Part shown: positions 1 through 8,418 of the stretch, piece after piece | How positions within the stretch are numbered: position 1 is the first letter of the stretch | Layout of the letters: each line of letters begins with the position of its first letter | Assembly (NCBI RefSeq): GCF_003968755.1 | Contig: NZ_RYDL01000011.1 | Span: forward strand, 16,949-80,948 | Reading direction: 5' to 3' | From: Flavobacterium sp. RSP15 | Lineage (GTDB): Bacteria > Bacteroidota > Bacteroidia > Flavobacteriales > Flavobacteriaceae | Length of the DNA: 64,000 nucleotides | Program-made: the position numbers and the translations under genes | The notes under the pieces: generated by a model | The model's database searches: none | Told to the model about the DNA's origin: nothing | What the model saw: the letters and a program-made list of their open reading frames with translations, nothing else

Positions 1-130
1 AAAAAACAATAAAAAAGAGGAATGACTTGAGTGCGCGACAGCATGACTCCATTAAAAAACAATAAAAAAGAGGAATGACTTGAGTGCGCGACAGCATGAC
101 TCCATTAAAAAACAATAAAAAAGAGGAATG
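1..130 (+). repeat. 53-bp tandem duplication in the leuS leader
   Basis: Positions 1-53 and 54-106 are identical, and 107-130 repeats the first 24 bases of the unit, ending in the leuS start codon. Each unit carries AAAAAAGAGGA directly followed by ATG, so the leuS start context occurs three times (ATG at 22, 75 and 128). In the two upstream units the ATG is followed by ACT TGA, a two-codon reading frame. The unit is 53 bp, not a multiple of three. The left end of the array lies outside the window, so the true copy number is unknown. An assembly artefact at a contig edge cannot be excluded. Confidence 0.9.
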
Positions 131-3013
131 AAATACAATCCGAACGAAATAGAAGCCAAATGGCAGAAATATTGGTTAGAAAACCAAACATTTAAAGCCG
201 AAAATAATGCAACAAAACCTAAATATTACGTACTGGATATGTTTCCTTATCCATCTGGAGCAGGATTGCACGTAGGACATCCGCTGGGATACATTGCCTC
301 TGACGTGTATTCCAGATACAAAAGACACCAAGGTTTTAACGTGTTGCACCCTATGGGCTATGACAGTTTTGGTTTGCCTGCTGAGCAATATGCGATTCAA
401 ACTGGGCAGCGTCCTGAAGATACTACTTCGGTAAATATTGACGGCGGAACGGATAAAGAAGGAAATAAAATTGCAGGATACAGAAAGCAATTGGACAAAA
501 TTGGATTCTCTTTCGATTGGAGTCGAGAAGTGCGTACTTCAAATCCCGATTATTACAAACACACACAATGGATTTTCATTCAATTATTCAATTCATGGTA
601 CAATAAAAACAGCGATAAAGCCGAAGATATTTCGACTTTGGTTTCGATTTTCCAAAAAGAAGGAAATGCAAATGTCAATGCGGTTTGCGATGAAAATATT
701 AAAATTTTTTCAGCAAATGAATGGAACGCTTTCGCAAAAGAACAGCAGGAGAAATTGTTGTTGCAATACAGATTGACCTATTTGGCCGAGACTGAAGTAA
801 ACTGGTGTCCGGGATTGGGAACGGTTTTAGCAAATGACGAAATCGTAAATGGTGTTTCAGAGCGTGGTGGTTTTACAGTGGTGCGCAAGAAAATGACGCA
901 GTGGAGCATGCGAATTTCGGCTTATGCAGAACGTTTACTGCAAGGATTAAACGATATTGATTGGAGCGAAAGCATTAAGGAAAGTCAGAGAAACTGGATT
1001 GGGAAAAGTGTTGGGGCGACAGTTTCTTTTAAAGTCGAAAGTCAAAAGTCAAACGTTGAAAGCGAGCAGCAATTTATCGATGTGTTCACAACGCGTCCTG
1101 ATACCATTTTTGGAGTAACGTTTATGACCTTGGCGCCAGAACATGAATTGGTAGCTCAAATCACAACGGCAGAACAAAAAGCGGCAGTAAATGCATACAT
1201 CGAAAAAACATCAAAACGTTCCGAAAGAGAACGTATGGCCGATGTTAAAACTATTTCGGGAGTATTCACCGGAGCGTATGCCGAACATCCGTTCACGAAA
1301 GAACCAATTCCGGTTTGGATTGGGGATTATGTTTTGGCAGGTTACGGGACAGGCGCGGTTATGGCGGTTCCTTGTGGCGACGAAAGAGATTATGCTTTTG
1401 CTAATTTCTTCAAAGGGCAACAAGGCATGCAAGAAATCAAAAATATTTTTGCCAATGTAGATATTTCTGAAGCTGCATACGTTTCGAAAGACAATGTGAT
1501 TATCGCCAATTCTGATTTCCTAAACGGACTGACATACAAAGAAGCAACTAAAAAAGCGATAGAAGAATTAGAAAAACTAAACCAAGGAAAAGGAAAAATC
1601 AATTACCGTTTGCGTGATGCTGTTTTCTCTCGCCAGCGGTATTGGGGAGAGCCATTTCCAGTATATTATGTGAATGGCTTGCCGCAAATGATTGATGCGC
1701 AACATTTGCCAATCATCTTGCCGGAAGTAGAAAAATATTTGCCAACCGAAGACGGTTTGCCACCATTAGGAAACGCTGCGGTTTGGGCCTGGGATAGTGT
1801 TCAGTGTTCAGTGGTTAGTACTCAGTTAATAGATAATGTGACTATATTCCCATTAGAATTGAACACCATGCCAGGTTGGGCGGGAAGTTCTTGGTATTGG
1901 ATGCGGTATATGGATGCGCGCAATGAGAATGAATTTGCAAGCAAAGACGCTTTGGCGTATTGGGAAAGCGTTGATTTATACATTGGCGGAAGCGAACACG
2001 CCACCGGACATTTATTGTATTCCCGTTTTTGGAACAAATTCCTAAAAGACAAAGGTTTTGCACCCACCGAAGAACCATTCAAAAAACTGATTAATCAGGG
2101 AATGATTTTGGGAATGAGTGCGTTTGTTTATAGATTAGACGGAACAAATACGTATGTTTCTAAAAATAAAATCGGTGGACAAAACGTGCAGCCAATTCAT
2201 GTTGATGTTTCAATGGTTAATTCTTCTGATGAATTAGATATTGACAGCTTTAAAAGCTGGAGAGAAGATTATGCAGATGCAGAATTTATCACCGAAGAAA
2301 ACGGTAAATACATTGTTGGTCGCGAAATCGAAAAAATGTCGAAATCCAAATACAATGTGGTAACGCCGGATGATATTTGTAACGAATATGGAGCCGATAC
2401 ATTGCGTTTGTATGAAATGTTCTTAGGACCATTAGAACAAGCAAAACCTTGGAACACCGCAGGGATTTCGGGAGTTTTTGGGTTCTTGAAAAAACTGTGT
2501 CGTTTGTATTTTGATGATAATGGTTTGATTGTTACTAATGAAAAACCAACTAAAGACAACTTAAAATCATTGCACAAAACCATCAAGAAAGTGGCAGAAG
2601 ATATTGAAGGGTTCTCCTTTAATACATCGGTTTCACAATTTATGATTTGTGTGAATGAATTGTCCACGCAGAATTGCCATTCTCGTGCAATTTTAGAACC
2701 ATTGGCGATTGTGATTTCGCCTTATGCGCCACACATTGCCGAGGAATTATGGTCGTTGCTAGGAAATAAAGGTTCGATTGCAACAGTTGCTTTTCCTGTT
2801 TTTGAAGCGAAATATTTAGTAGAAAGTGAAAAGGAATATCCAGTTTCTTTCAATGGAAAAATGCGTTTCACGATGGTGTTGCCTTTGGATTTAACCAAGG
2901 AGCAAATCGAGGAAATCGTGATGAAAGATGACAGAACCATCAAACAATTAAAAGGAAGAACGCCAAATAAGGTGATAATTGTTCCGGGAAAAATTATTAA
3001 TTTAGTGGGGTAA
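128..3013 (+). CDS. leuS: leucyl-tRNA synthetase
   Basis: Charges tRNA-Leu with leucine in the cytoplasm. It is a class I synthetase: the HIGH-type motif HVGH is at residues 48-51 after PYPSGAGL, and KMSKS is at about 736-740. The CP1 editing domain lies between them (TTRPDTIFG, then GTGAVMAVP), so post-transfer editing is likely retained. The protein is 961 residues, about 100 longer than the E. coli enzyme. Part of the excess is a Bacteroidota-type insertion near residues 150-210. Two further short insertions near residues 302-316 and 556-572 look like translated intergenic repeats (see findings). The start is fixed by the conserved opening MKYNPNEIEAKWQKYW. It stands alone; the next gene is 160 bp away. 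Confidence 0.97.
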   Translation: MKYNPNEIEAKWQKYWLENQTFKAENNATKPKYYVLDMFPYPSGAGLHVGHPLGYIASDVYSRYKRHQGFNVLHPMGYDSFGLPAEQYAIQTGQRPEDTTSVNIDGGTDKEGNKIAGYRKQLDKIGFSFDWSREVRTSNPDYYKHTQWIFIQLFNSWYNKNSDKAEDISTLVSIFQKEGNANVNAVCDENIKIFSANEWNAFAKEQQEKLLLQYRLTYLAETEVNWCPGLGTVLANDEIVNGVSERGGFTVVRKKMTQWSMRISAYAERLLQGLNDIDWSESIKESQRNWIGKSVGATVSFKVESQKSNVESEQQFIDVFTTRPDTIFGVTFMTLAPEHELVAQITTAEQKAAVNAYIEKTSKRSERERMADVKTISGVFTGAYAEHPFTKEPIPVWIGDYVLAGYGTGAVMAVPCGDERDYAFANFFKGQQGMQEIKNIFANVDISEAAYVSKDNVIIANSDFLNGLTYKEATKKAIEELEKLNQGKGKINYRLRDAVFSRQRYWGEPFPVYYVNGLPQMIDAQHLPIILPEVEKYLPTEDGLPPLGNAAVWAWDSVQCSVVSTQLIDNVTIFPLELNTMPGWAGSSWYWMRYMDARNENEFASKDALAYWESVDLYIGGSEHATGHLLYSRFWNKFLKDKGFAPTEEPFKKLINQGMILGMSAFVYRLDGTNTYVSKNKIGGQNVQPIHVDVSMVNSSDELDIDSFKSWREDYADAEFITEENGKYIVGREIEKMSKSKYNVVTPDDICNEYGADTLRLYEMFLGPLEQAKPWNTAGISGVFGFLKKLCRLYFDDNGLIVTNEKPTKDNLKSLHKTIKKVAEDIEGFSFNTSVSQFMICVNELSTQNCHSRAILEPLAIVISPYAPHIAEELWSLLGNKGSIATVAFPVFEAKYLVESEKEYPVSFNGKMRFTMVLPLDLTKEQIEEIVMKDDRTIKQLKGRTPNKVIIVPGKIINLVG

Positions 3014-3031
3014 ATTTTTAACAAACATACT

Positions 3032-3077
3032 AATCCGTATAAATCTGCGCATATCCTTTTCATCCACGTAATCTGCG
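3032..3077 (+). repeat. degenerate direct repeat, intergenic
   Basis: Two related units, AATCCGTATAAATCTGCG at 3032-3049 and CATCCACGTAATCTGCG at 3061-3077, lie in the spacer after leuS. They share the ATCTGCG core and an ATCC start. No coding potential is seen. This looks like a dispersed intergenic repeat type rather than a regulatory site. Confidence 0.5.
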
Positions 3078-3173
3078 TTCCATTTTTAGGAATGCCAAAT
3101 TGACGCAATAAAAAAATGGTTCAGATTTTGATAATTCTTTTGTAACTTTAAATAATAAATTAAAAAACAAAAT

Positions 3174-3860
3174 ATGGGAATGGGTTATTTGATTCTTGCC
3201 GGAGCAATCATGCTTTTCAGCTGGTTAGTTAGTTCAAGACTAAAAAGCAAATTTGAACATTATTCTAAATTGCAATTGCAAAACGGAATGTCCGGTGCTG
3301 AAATCGCCGAGAAAATGCTTGCCGATAACGGGATTCGTGATGTACGAGTAATCTCTACACCGGGACGTTTGACGGATCATTATAATCCATCTGACAAAAC
3401 TGTGAATTTAAGCGAGGCCGTTTACAACCAAAGAAATGCGGCTGCGGCAGCTGTTGCGGCTCACGAATGTGGACATGCGGTGCAACACGCTGTAGGGTAT
3501 CAGTGGCTGACAATGCGATCTAAATTAGTGCCGGTGGTAAATGTAGCCTCTACGTATATGCAGTGGATCTTGCTAGGAGGAATCTTGATGATGAAGACTT
3601 TTCCGCAATTACTACTGGTGGGAATTATCATTTTTGCAGCAACTACTTTATTCTCTATAGTTACTTTGCCGGTCGAATATGATGCGAGTAATCGGGCGTT
3701 GGCTTGGTTAGAAAACAAAAGAATGCTGACACAGCAAGAACAAGCGGGAGCCAAAGATTCGCTTAAATGGGCTGCTAGAACGTATGTTGTGGCTGCTTTA
3801 GGATCCATCGCGACACTCTTGTATTATGTTTCGATTTATATGGGCGGAAGAAGGAATTAG
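3174..3860 (+). CDS. membrane-bound zinc metallopeptidase, YugP family
   Basis: Predicted integral membrane zinc protease of the YugP family (Zn_peptidase_2), 228 residues. The zinc-binding HExxH is HECGH at residues 97-101, in an alanine-rich helix followed by AVQH. Hydrophobic segments lie at about 4-20, 120-160 and near the C-terminus (about 203-222), so the active site probably faces the cytoplasm near the membrane. The natural substrate of this family is not established. The start ATG is preceded by an A-rich leader (AAACAAAAT). A strong terminator follows directly, so the gene appears monocistronic. Confidence 0.85.
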   Translation: MGMGYLILAGAIMLFSWLVSSRLKSKFEHYSKLQLQNGMSGAEIAEKMLADNGIRDVRVISTPGRLTDHYNPSDKTVNLSEAVYNQRNAAAAAVAAHECGHAVQHAVGYQWLTMRSKLVPVVNVASTYMQWILLGGILMMKTFPQLLLVGIIIFAATTLFSIVTLPVEYDASNRALAWLENKRMLTQQEQAGAKDSLKWAARTYVVAALGSIATLLYYVSIYMGGRRN

Positions 3861-3879
3861 ATGTTTGCTTAAAAAATAC

Positions 3880-3915
3880 AAATCCGTCTTGTGTAAGAAC
3901 AAGACGGATTTTTTT
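3880..3915 (+). terminator. Rho-independent terminator after the zinc peptidase gene
   Basis: A perfect 13-bp stem (AAATCCGTCTTGT at 3880-3892 with ACAAGACGGATTT at 3899-3911), a 6-base loop and a following T run. It starts 19 bp after the stop codon. Confidence 0.9.
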
Positions 3916-4027
3916 GCCTCTATTTCATCTTTACGGAGAAGAAATCTCATCAAGTTATTCGGAGTATGTGATTTCTCCTACGCAGAAATAACAAAGTTCA
4001 TGGAGTCACAAAGGGATAAAAGTGGTG

Positions 4028-4498
4028 CTACAATTGAATTTGTCTTTCAATTTGTTGGTCCAAAGAAATAAAGGTTTCTGTCCTGGAAACGCCTTCTATC
4101 GCTTGGATTTTGGTATTGAGTAATTGCATTAAATGTTCGTTATCCCGACAAATTATTTTAATAAGAATAGACCAGTTTCCTGTCGTATAATGGCATTCTA
4201 GTACTTCAGGAATTTTTTTTAGATCACGTACTGCCTCTGGATTTCTAGCCGCTTTGTCCAGATAAATTCCAACAAAAGCCATCGTGTTATAACCCAAAAT
4301 TTTATTGTTTACCGTAAATTTTGATCCCGAAATAACGCCGGATTGTTCCAGTTTTCGCAAACGTTGATGAATTGCTGCTCCTGAAATTCCAATTTTATTG
4401 GCGATTTGAAGAATTGGTTTTCGGGCATCTTCCATCAAGTCACGCAAAATTTCTTTGTCGATACCGTCAATTTCTACTATTTGGGAATTGATTTTCAT
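4028..4498 (-). CDS. Lrp/AsnC family transcriptional regulator
   Basis: DNA-binding regulator of 156 residues, the usual Lrp/AsnC length. The N-terminal winged helix-turn-helix covers about residues 12-60 (ILRDLMEDARKPI, then IANKIGISGAAIHQRLRKLE). The C-terminal RAM ligand-binding domain runs from about 70 to 150, with VLECHYTTGNWS in the expected place. Such proteins respond to amino acids; the ligand cannot be read from sequence. It is transcribed alone. An AAACTAAA/TTTAGTTT inverted repeat 14 bp upstream of its start is a candidate self-regulatory site. Confidence 0.93.
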   Translation of the reverse strand: MKINSQIVEIDGIDKEILRDLMEDARKPILQIANKIGISGAAIHQRLRKLEQSGVISGSKFTVNNKILGYNTMAFVGIYLDKAARNPEAVRDLKKIPEVLECHYTTGNWSILIKIICRDNEHLMQLLNTKIQAIEGVSRTETFISLDQQIERQIQL

Positions 4499-4511
4499 GA
4501 GTTGTTATTTT

Positions 4512-4535
4512 AAACTAAACTATTAAATTTAGTTT
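4512..4535. promoter_or_regulatory. inverted repeat upstream of the Lrp-like gene, candidate operator
   Basis: AAACTAAA at 4512-4519 and TTTAGTTT at 4528-4535 form an 8-bp inverted repeat with an 8-base AT-rich centre. Lrp/AsnC proteins often bind such sites at their own promoters; that use here is inference. Confidence 0.45.
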
Positions 4536-4733
4536 GAATTGAAAATCAAATTTAAAAAAAAAACGATTAAATTCAGTATTTAAGGTGTTTTAGTTGACTG
4601 TTTTTTGTCATATCAAGTGCAGTCTGGAAGCTAAAATGATTCTCTATTGCGTTCGATGTGGTAATAGGACTAATTTTTACGTAGTAATACTGCACGATAA
4701 AGAACCTAACGTAATTTTAGATTTTGTATCATC

Positions 4734-4766
4734 AAAAAAGCCATTCGGATCGCGAATGGCTTTTTT
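4734..4766. terminator. bidirectional terminator downstream of hemD
   Basis: AAAAAAGCCATTCG pairs with CGAATGGCTTTTTT around a 5-base loop, with T runs on both strands. It sits 25 bp beyond the hemD stop codon. The rest of 4536-4733 holds no gene I can support. Confidence 0.85.
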
Positions 4767-4790
4767 GATTTTATTACGAAAAGTAATTTT

Positions 4791-5540
4791 TTATTTTCCT
4801 TTGTTGGCTTCCGTGATATATTTCTCTAAAGCCATTGTCATCGAAGGCGTTTCTGGTGTTGGTGCAAGAATATCGATTCTTAAGCCATGATCTAAAGCTT
4901 CTTTTTGGGTGGTACTGCCAAAAACAGCAATTCGAGTATTGTTTTGCTCAAATTCTGGAAAATTCATGAACAATGATTTTATTCCAGTTGGACTAAAGAA
5001 GGCCAAAACATCATAATACACATCAGCTAAATCAGACAAATCGCTCATCACTGTTTTGTAAAAAATAGCGGGAGTCCAGTCTACTTTTAAGGCGTCCAAC
5101 GTTATTGGAGCATCGGCATTGAGTTGATCTGAAGCAGGTAATAAGAATTTTTCGTCTTTGTATTTTTTAATCAGTGGGGATAAATCGGCAAAGTCTTTTG
5201 GCCCTACGTAAATTTTCCGTTTTCGATATACCACATATTTCTGCAGATAAAAAGCGACCGCTTCTGATTGACAGAAATATTTTAATCCCTCAGGTACTTT
5301 AAATCGCATTTCTTCGGCCACTCTGAAAAAGTGGTCTACTGCATTTCTACTGGTTAAAATAATTGCGGTGTAATGATTAAGATCAATTTTTTGAAGTCGG
5401 ATCTCTTTTGCATTAACTCCTTCTACATGAATAAAAGGCCTGAAATCAATTTTTACTTTATGCTTTTGTTGAAGTTCAAAGTATGGGGAATTTTCCACTT
5501 TAGGCTCTGGCTGTGACACCAAAATTGTTTTCACTTTCAT
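4791..5540 (-). CDS. hemD: uroporphyrinogen-III synthase
   Basis: Cyclises hydroxymethylbilane to uroporphyrinogen III in haem and tetrapyrrole synthesis; cytosolic, 249 residues, normal family length. The HemD fold is recognised from the opening KTILVSQPEP, the ILTSRNAVDHFF segment near residues 62-73 and the C-terminal FFSPTGIKSLF. HemD is poorly conserved, so the call rests on overall pattern and on the adjoining DUF4271 gene, a usual partner in flavobacteria. It is the second gene of a two-gene unit, 13 bp after DUF4271, and ends at a terminator. Confidence 0.85.
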   Translation of the reverse strand: MKVKTILVSQPEPKVENSPYFELQQKHKVKIDFRPFIHVEGVNAKEIRLQKIDLNHYTAIILTSRNAVDHFFRVAEEMRFKVPEGLKYFCQSEAVAFYLQKYVVYRKRKIYVGPKDFADLSPLIKKYKDEKFLLPASDQLNADAPITLDALKVDWTPAIFYKTVMSDLSDLADVYYDVLAFFSPTGIKSLFMNFPEFEQNNTRIAVFGSTTQKEALDHGLRIDILAPTPETPSMTMALEKYITEANKGK

Positions 5541-5553
5541 ATTTTAACGTTTT

Positions 5554-6225
5554 CTAAGCACTCCCTTTTGTGAACCAATAATACATGAAATAATAGGGAG
5601 CTATTTCGAGAGCGCAAAGATATAAAATAAAATAAAACAACTTACCGATTATTAAATTTTGATAATTTTTTATTGAAATAAAATAAGTTATAATATTGGT
5701 TACCAATATAATGCCTATAATTAATAATGGAATATTTCTTGAGATTGTGTCGTTATAAAACAAAATAATATTGAATGGCAGTATGATTAATCCAATATAG
5801 GTTCTGTAAGTTACCTTTTGTAGGTTGAACTGCTCCATAAATTCTTCAATATTGAATGAGGTTGCAATTATTTTTTCGATTAAATACTTTGCTAAAACGA
5901 AGAAGATCAAGAACGTAAATATTTGAATATAAAGCAACCAGTCCGTTTTTGAAACGGGGCCAAAATAGCTCAATGCAATTTGGATAAAGAACGCAAGGGA
6001 GATGATTTGGACCAAAAATAAAGCAACAGTGAATCCGCTTTTGAGATGACTGCTGTCACGGTATACTTTTGTGTATTTATTGGAGAAAATAAGGTTCGCA
6101 AAATCACCAAAACGATTTTCGAAAATGGATCTAGTAATAGCAATAATAGCAAATGACAGCACAAAAAGTACGGTCGCCCAGTCTTTGTTCTCTGTTATTC
6201 TTGGATGAAGTATGGTTTCTATCAT
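5554..6225 (-). CDS. DUF4271 integral membrane protein
   Basis: Hydrophobic protein of 223 residues with about six predicted membrane spans (for example near 18-33, 68-88, 96-112, 140-160, 165-185 and 195-215). Sequence pattern and position directly upstream of hemD match the Bacteroidota family DUF4271, whose function is unknown. Sharing a transcript with hemD could suggest a role near tetrapyrrole metabolism, but the pairing may be only positional. It diverges from the glycosyltransferase gene across a 103-bp spacer. Confidence 0.8.
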   Translation of the reverse strand: MIETILHPRITENKDWATVLFVLSFAIIAITRSIFENRFGDFANLIFSNKYTKVYRDSSHLKSGFTVALFLVQIISLAFFIQIALSYFGPVSKTDWLLYIQIFTFLIFFVLAKYLIEKIIATSFNIEEFMEQFNLQKVTYRTYIGLIILPFNIILFYNDTISRNIPLLIIGIILVTNIITYFISIKNYQNLIIGKLFYFILYLCALEIAPYYFMYYWFTKGSA

Positions 6226-6301
6226 AACGGGGTAAAATTACTAATTTTTATACCATTCTTTTTATTATAATTTTATTAAGGATCAAATGGCATAAAAAGT
6301 T

Positions 6302-6309
6302 TACTTTTG
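6302..6309 (+). promoter_or_regulatory. -7 promoter element (TACTTTTG)
   Basis: Matches the Bacteroidota -7 consensus TAnnTTTG, 19 bp before the glycosyltransferase start. No clear -33 TTG is seen at the expected distance. Confidence 0.5.
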
Positions 6310-6328
6310 CGGTGAAATTAGCCTAAAT

Positions 6329-7054
6329 ATGAATGATTGTATTGTTATAATTCCTACCTATAACGAAATTGAAAATATTGAAAGTATTATCCGATCGGTG
6401 CTTTCGCAACACAAACCCTTTCATGTGCTTATTATTGATGATAATTCACCAGATCACACTGCTGATAAGGTTGTTTTGCTTCAGAGAGAATTTGGAGGCA
6501 GGTTGTTTTTAGAAAAAAGAAATAAGAAATCAGGTTTAGGTACAGCTTATGTGCATGGATTCAGATGGGCATTGGAGCACCGATATGAATATGTTTTTGA
6601 AATGGATGCTGACTTTTCTCACAATCCCAATGATTTAGAAAAATTGTACAGCGCCTGTCATTTTGGTAATGCTGATTTAGCAATTGGATCTAGATATGTA
6701 ACCGGTGTCAATGTAGTGAACTGGCCTTTAAGCCGGGTGCTAATGTCATATTTTGCCTCTGTTTATGTGCGCATGATTACCGGAATGAAAATTCATGATG
6801 CTACCGCTGGGTTTGTCTGTTACAAAAGAAAAGTTTTAGAAGAAATCCAGTTAAATTCTATTAAATTCGTTGGGTATGCCTTTCAAATTGAAATGAAATA
6901 CAGGGCATATTGTAAGAATTTTCAAATTGTAGAGGTTCCGATTATTTTCACTGATAGAACCAAGGGGCAGTCCAAAATGAGTAATTCAATAATTATTGAA
7001 GCCGTTTTTGGAGTTATTTCGCTTAGATTAAAAAGACTTTTCAATACATTATAA
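6329..7054 (+). CDS. polyprenol monophosphomannose synthase-like glycosyltransferase
   Basis: GT2-family enzyme of 241 residues, predicted to move a sugar from a nucleotide donor onto a lipid-phosphate carrier at the inner membrane face (dolichol-phosphate mannose synthase type). The N-terminus has the nucleotide-binding signature IIPTYNEIENIES (residues 6-18) and VLIIDDNSPD. The metal-binding DxD is FEMDADFSHNP near residue 93. There is no C-terminal membrane domain, so it resembles the short, soluble DPM1 form. It is the first gene of an apparent operon with the dihydroorotase and the DUF4296 lipoprotein (12-bp and 11-bp gaps). Confidence 0.88.
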   Translation: MNDCIVIIPTYNEIENIESIIRSVLSQHKPFHVLIIDDNSPDHTADKVVLLQREFGGRLFLEKRNKKSGLGTAYVHGFRWALEHRYEYVFEMDADFSHNPNDLEKLYSACHFGNADLAIGSRYVTGVNVVNWPLSRVLMSYFASVYVRMITGMKIHDATAGFVCYKRKVLEEIQLNSIKFVGYAFQIEMKYRAYCKNFQIVEVPIIFTDRTKGQSKMSNSIIIEAVFGVISLRLKRLFNTL

Positions 7055-7066
7055 GAAAAAAATACG

Positions 7067-8407
7067 ATGAACAGGGTTTTAATAAAGAATGCCAAAATAG
7101 TAAATGAAGGAGTCATTTTTGAAGGTGATTTGTTAATTGAGAATGACCTAATTGTTGAAATTGCAGAAAGCATCAGCGCTAAATTCTCTGAATGTAAAAT
7201 CATTGATGCCGAGGGAAATTATTTGATTCCCGGAGCCATTGATGATCAGGTGCATTTTAGAGAGCCAGGACTCACGCTTAAAGGCGATATCGAATCCGAA
7301 TCTAAAGCCGCAATTGCGGGGGGAATTACGTCTTTTATTGAACAGCCGAACACGGTTCCAAATGCGGTTACCCAAGAAATATTAGAACAAAAATACGAGT
7401 TGGCTGCCCAAAAATCGTACGCAAATTATTCGTTTATGATGGGTGCAACCAATGATAATTTAGAAGAGGTTCTAAAAACAAATCCAAAGAATGTTGCCGG
7501 AATCAAAATATTTTTAGGATCCTCAACCGGAAATATGCTGGTAGATAATGAAGCCACATTAGAAAAAATATTTTCCAGTACACCACTGCTTATCGCGGTA
7601 CATTGCGAGGATGAGACAACTATCCAAAATAATTTAGCAAAATACAAAGCAGAGTATGGAGAAGATGTCCCCATAACCGCACATCACCTGATCCGCAGTG
7701 AGGAAGCGTGTTATATTTCGTCTTCCAAAGCGGTTGCGCTGGCGAAGAAAACTGGAGCGCGTTTGCATGTTTTTCACCTTTCAACTGCTAAAGAAATGGA
7801 TTTGTTTAGCAATAAAATCCCATTGGAAGACAAGAAAATCACAGCTGAGGTTTGTATCCATCATTTGTGGTTTACCAATGATGATTATGCAACCAAGGGC
7901 AATCTGATCAAGTGGAATCCCGCGGTAAAAACAGCTAATGACCGGAATGTGCTTTGGGAAGCCTTGCTGGATGGTAGAATTGATGTGATTGCCACAGATC
8001 ATGCGCCACACACATTAGAAGAAAAAAAACAATCGTATTTGAATGCGCCCTCCGGTGGGCCTCTGGTTCAACACGCTGTTGTGGCTATGTTTGAAGCCTT
8101 TCATCAAGGTAAAATTAGCGTGGAGAAAATTGTGGAAAAAATGTGTCATAATCCGGCAAAGATTTTCAAAATAGAAAAACGTGGTTTCATTAAAGAAGGC
8201 TATTATGCGGATTTAGTGATCGTAAATTCAGGCTTGCCGTGGAGTGTTAAGAAAGAAAATATTATGGCTAAATGTGGGTGGTCACCATTTGAGGGTTTTA
8301 CTTTTAAGTCCAGAATTACTCATACTTTTGTAAATGGACAATTAGTATATAACGCATTTAAGGTAAAAGACATTCGTGTGGGCAAACGGTTGTTGTTTGA
8401 AAGATAA
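7067..8407 (+). CDS. pyrC: dihydroorotase (amidohydrolase family)
   Basis: Predicted to close carbamoyl-aspartate to dihydroorotate in pyrimidine synthesis; cytosolic, 446 residues, class I length. The amidohydrolase fold is clear: QVHFREPG at 61-68, GIKIFLGSSTGNM, AVHCEDE, LHVFHLSTAKE and IATDHAPHT. The usual HxH metal pair is Q61-V-H63 here, so one canonical zinc ligand is missing while the later histidines and aspartate are present. It lies between the polyprenol glycosyltransferase and the DUF4296 lipoprotein. Allantoinase or another cyclic amidohydrolase is possible but less likely. Confidence 0.85.
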   Translation: MNRVLIKNAKIVNEGVIFEGDLLIENDLIVEIAESISAKFSECKIIDAEGNYLIPGAIDDQVHFREPGLTLKGDIESESKAAIAGGITSFIEQPNTVPNAVTQEILEQKYELAAQKSYANYSFMMGATNDNLEEVLKTNPKNVAGIKIFLGSSTGNMLVDNEATLEKIFSSTPLLIAVHCEDETTIQNNLAKYKAEYGEDVPITAHHLIRSEEACYISSSKAVALAKKTGARLHVFHLSTAKEMDLFSNKIPLEDKKITAEVCIHHLWFTNDDYATKGNLIKWNPAVKTANDRNVLWEALLDGRIDVIATDHAPHTLEEKKQSYLNAPSGGPLVQHAVVAMFEAFHQGKISVEKIVEKMCHNPAKIFKIEKRGFIKEGYYADLVIVNSGLPWSVKKENIMAKCGWSPFEGFTFKSRITHTFVNGQLVYNAFKVKDIRVGKRLLFER

Positions 8408-8418
8408 ATTTTTGATAA

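Noticed and set aside
1-130. CRISPR array at the window start
   Set aside because: The repeats are head-to-tail without spacers, AT-rich and only 53 bp apart; no cas gene is near.
176-490. Open frame antisense to leuS
   Set aside because: It lies wholly inside the conserved leuS coding sequence and its product matches nothing recognisable.
3826-4071. Open frame of about 81 codons after the zinc peptidase
   Set aside because: It runs through a perfect terminator hairpin and into the 3' end of the Lrp gene; no family features.
4594-4890. Open frame of 98 codons between the Lrp-like gene and hemD
   Set aside because: It reads through the bidirectional terminator and the end of hemD, and has no domain or start signal.
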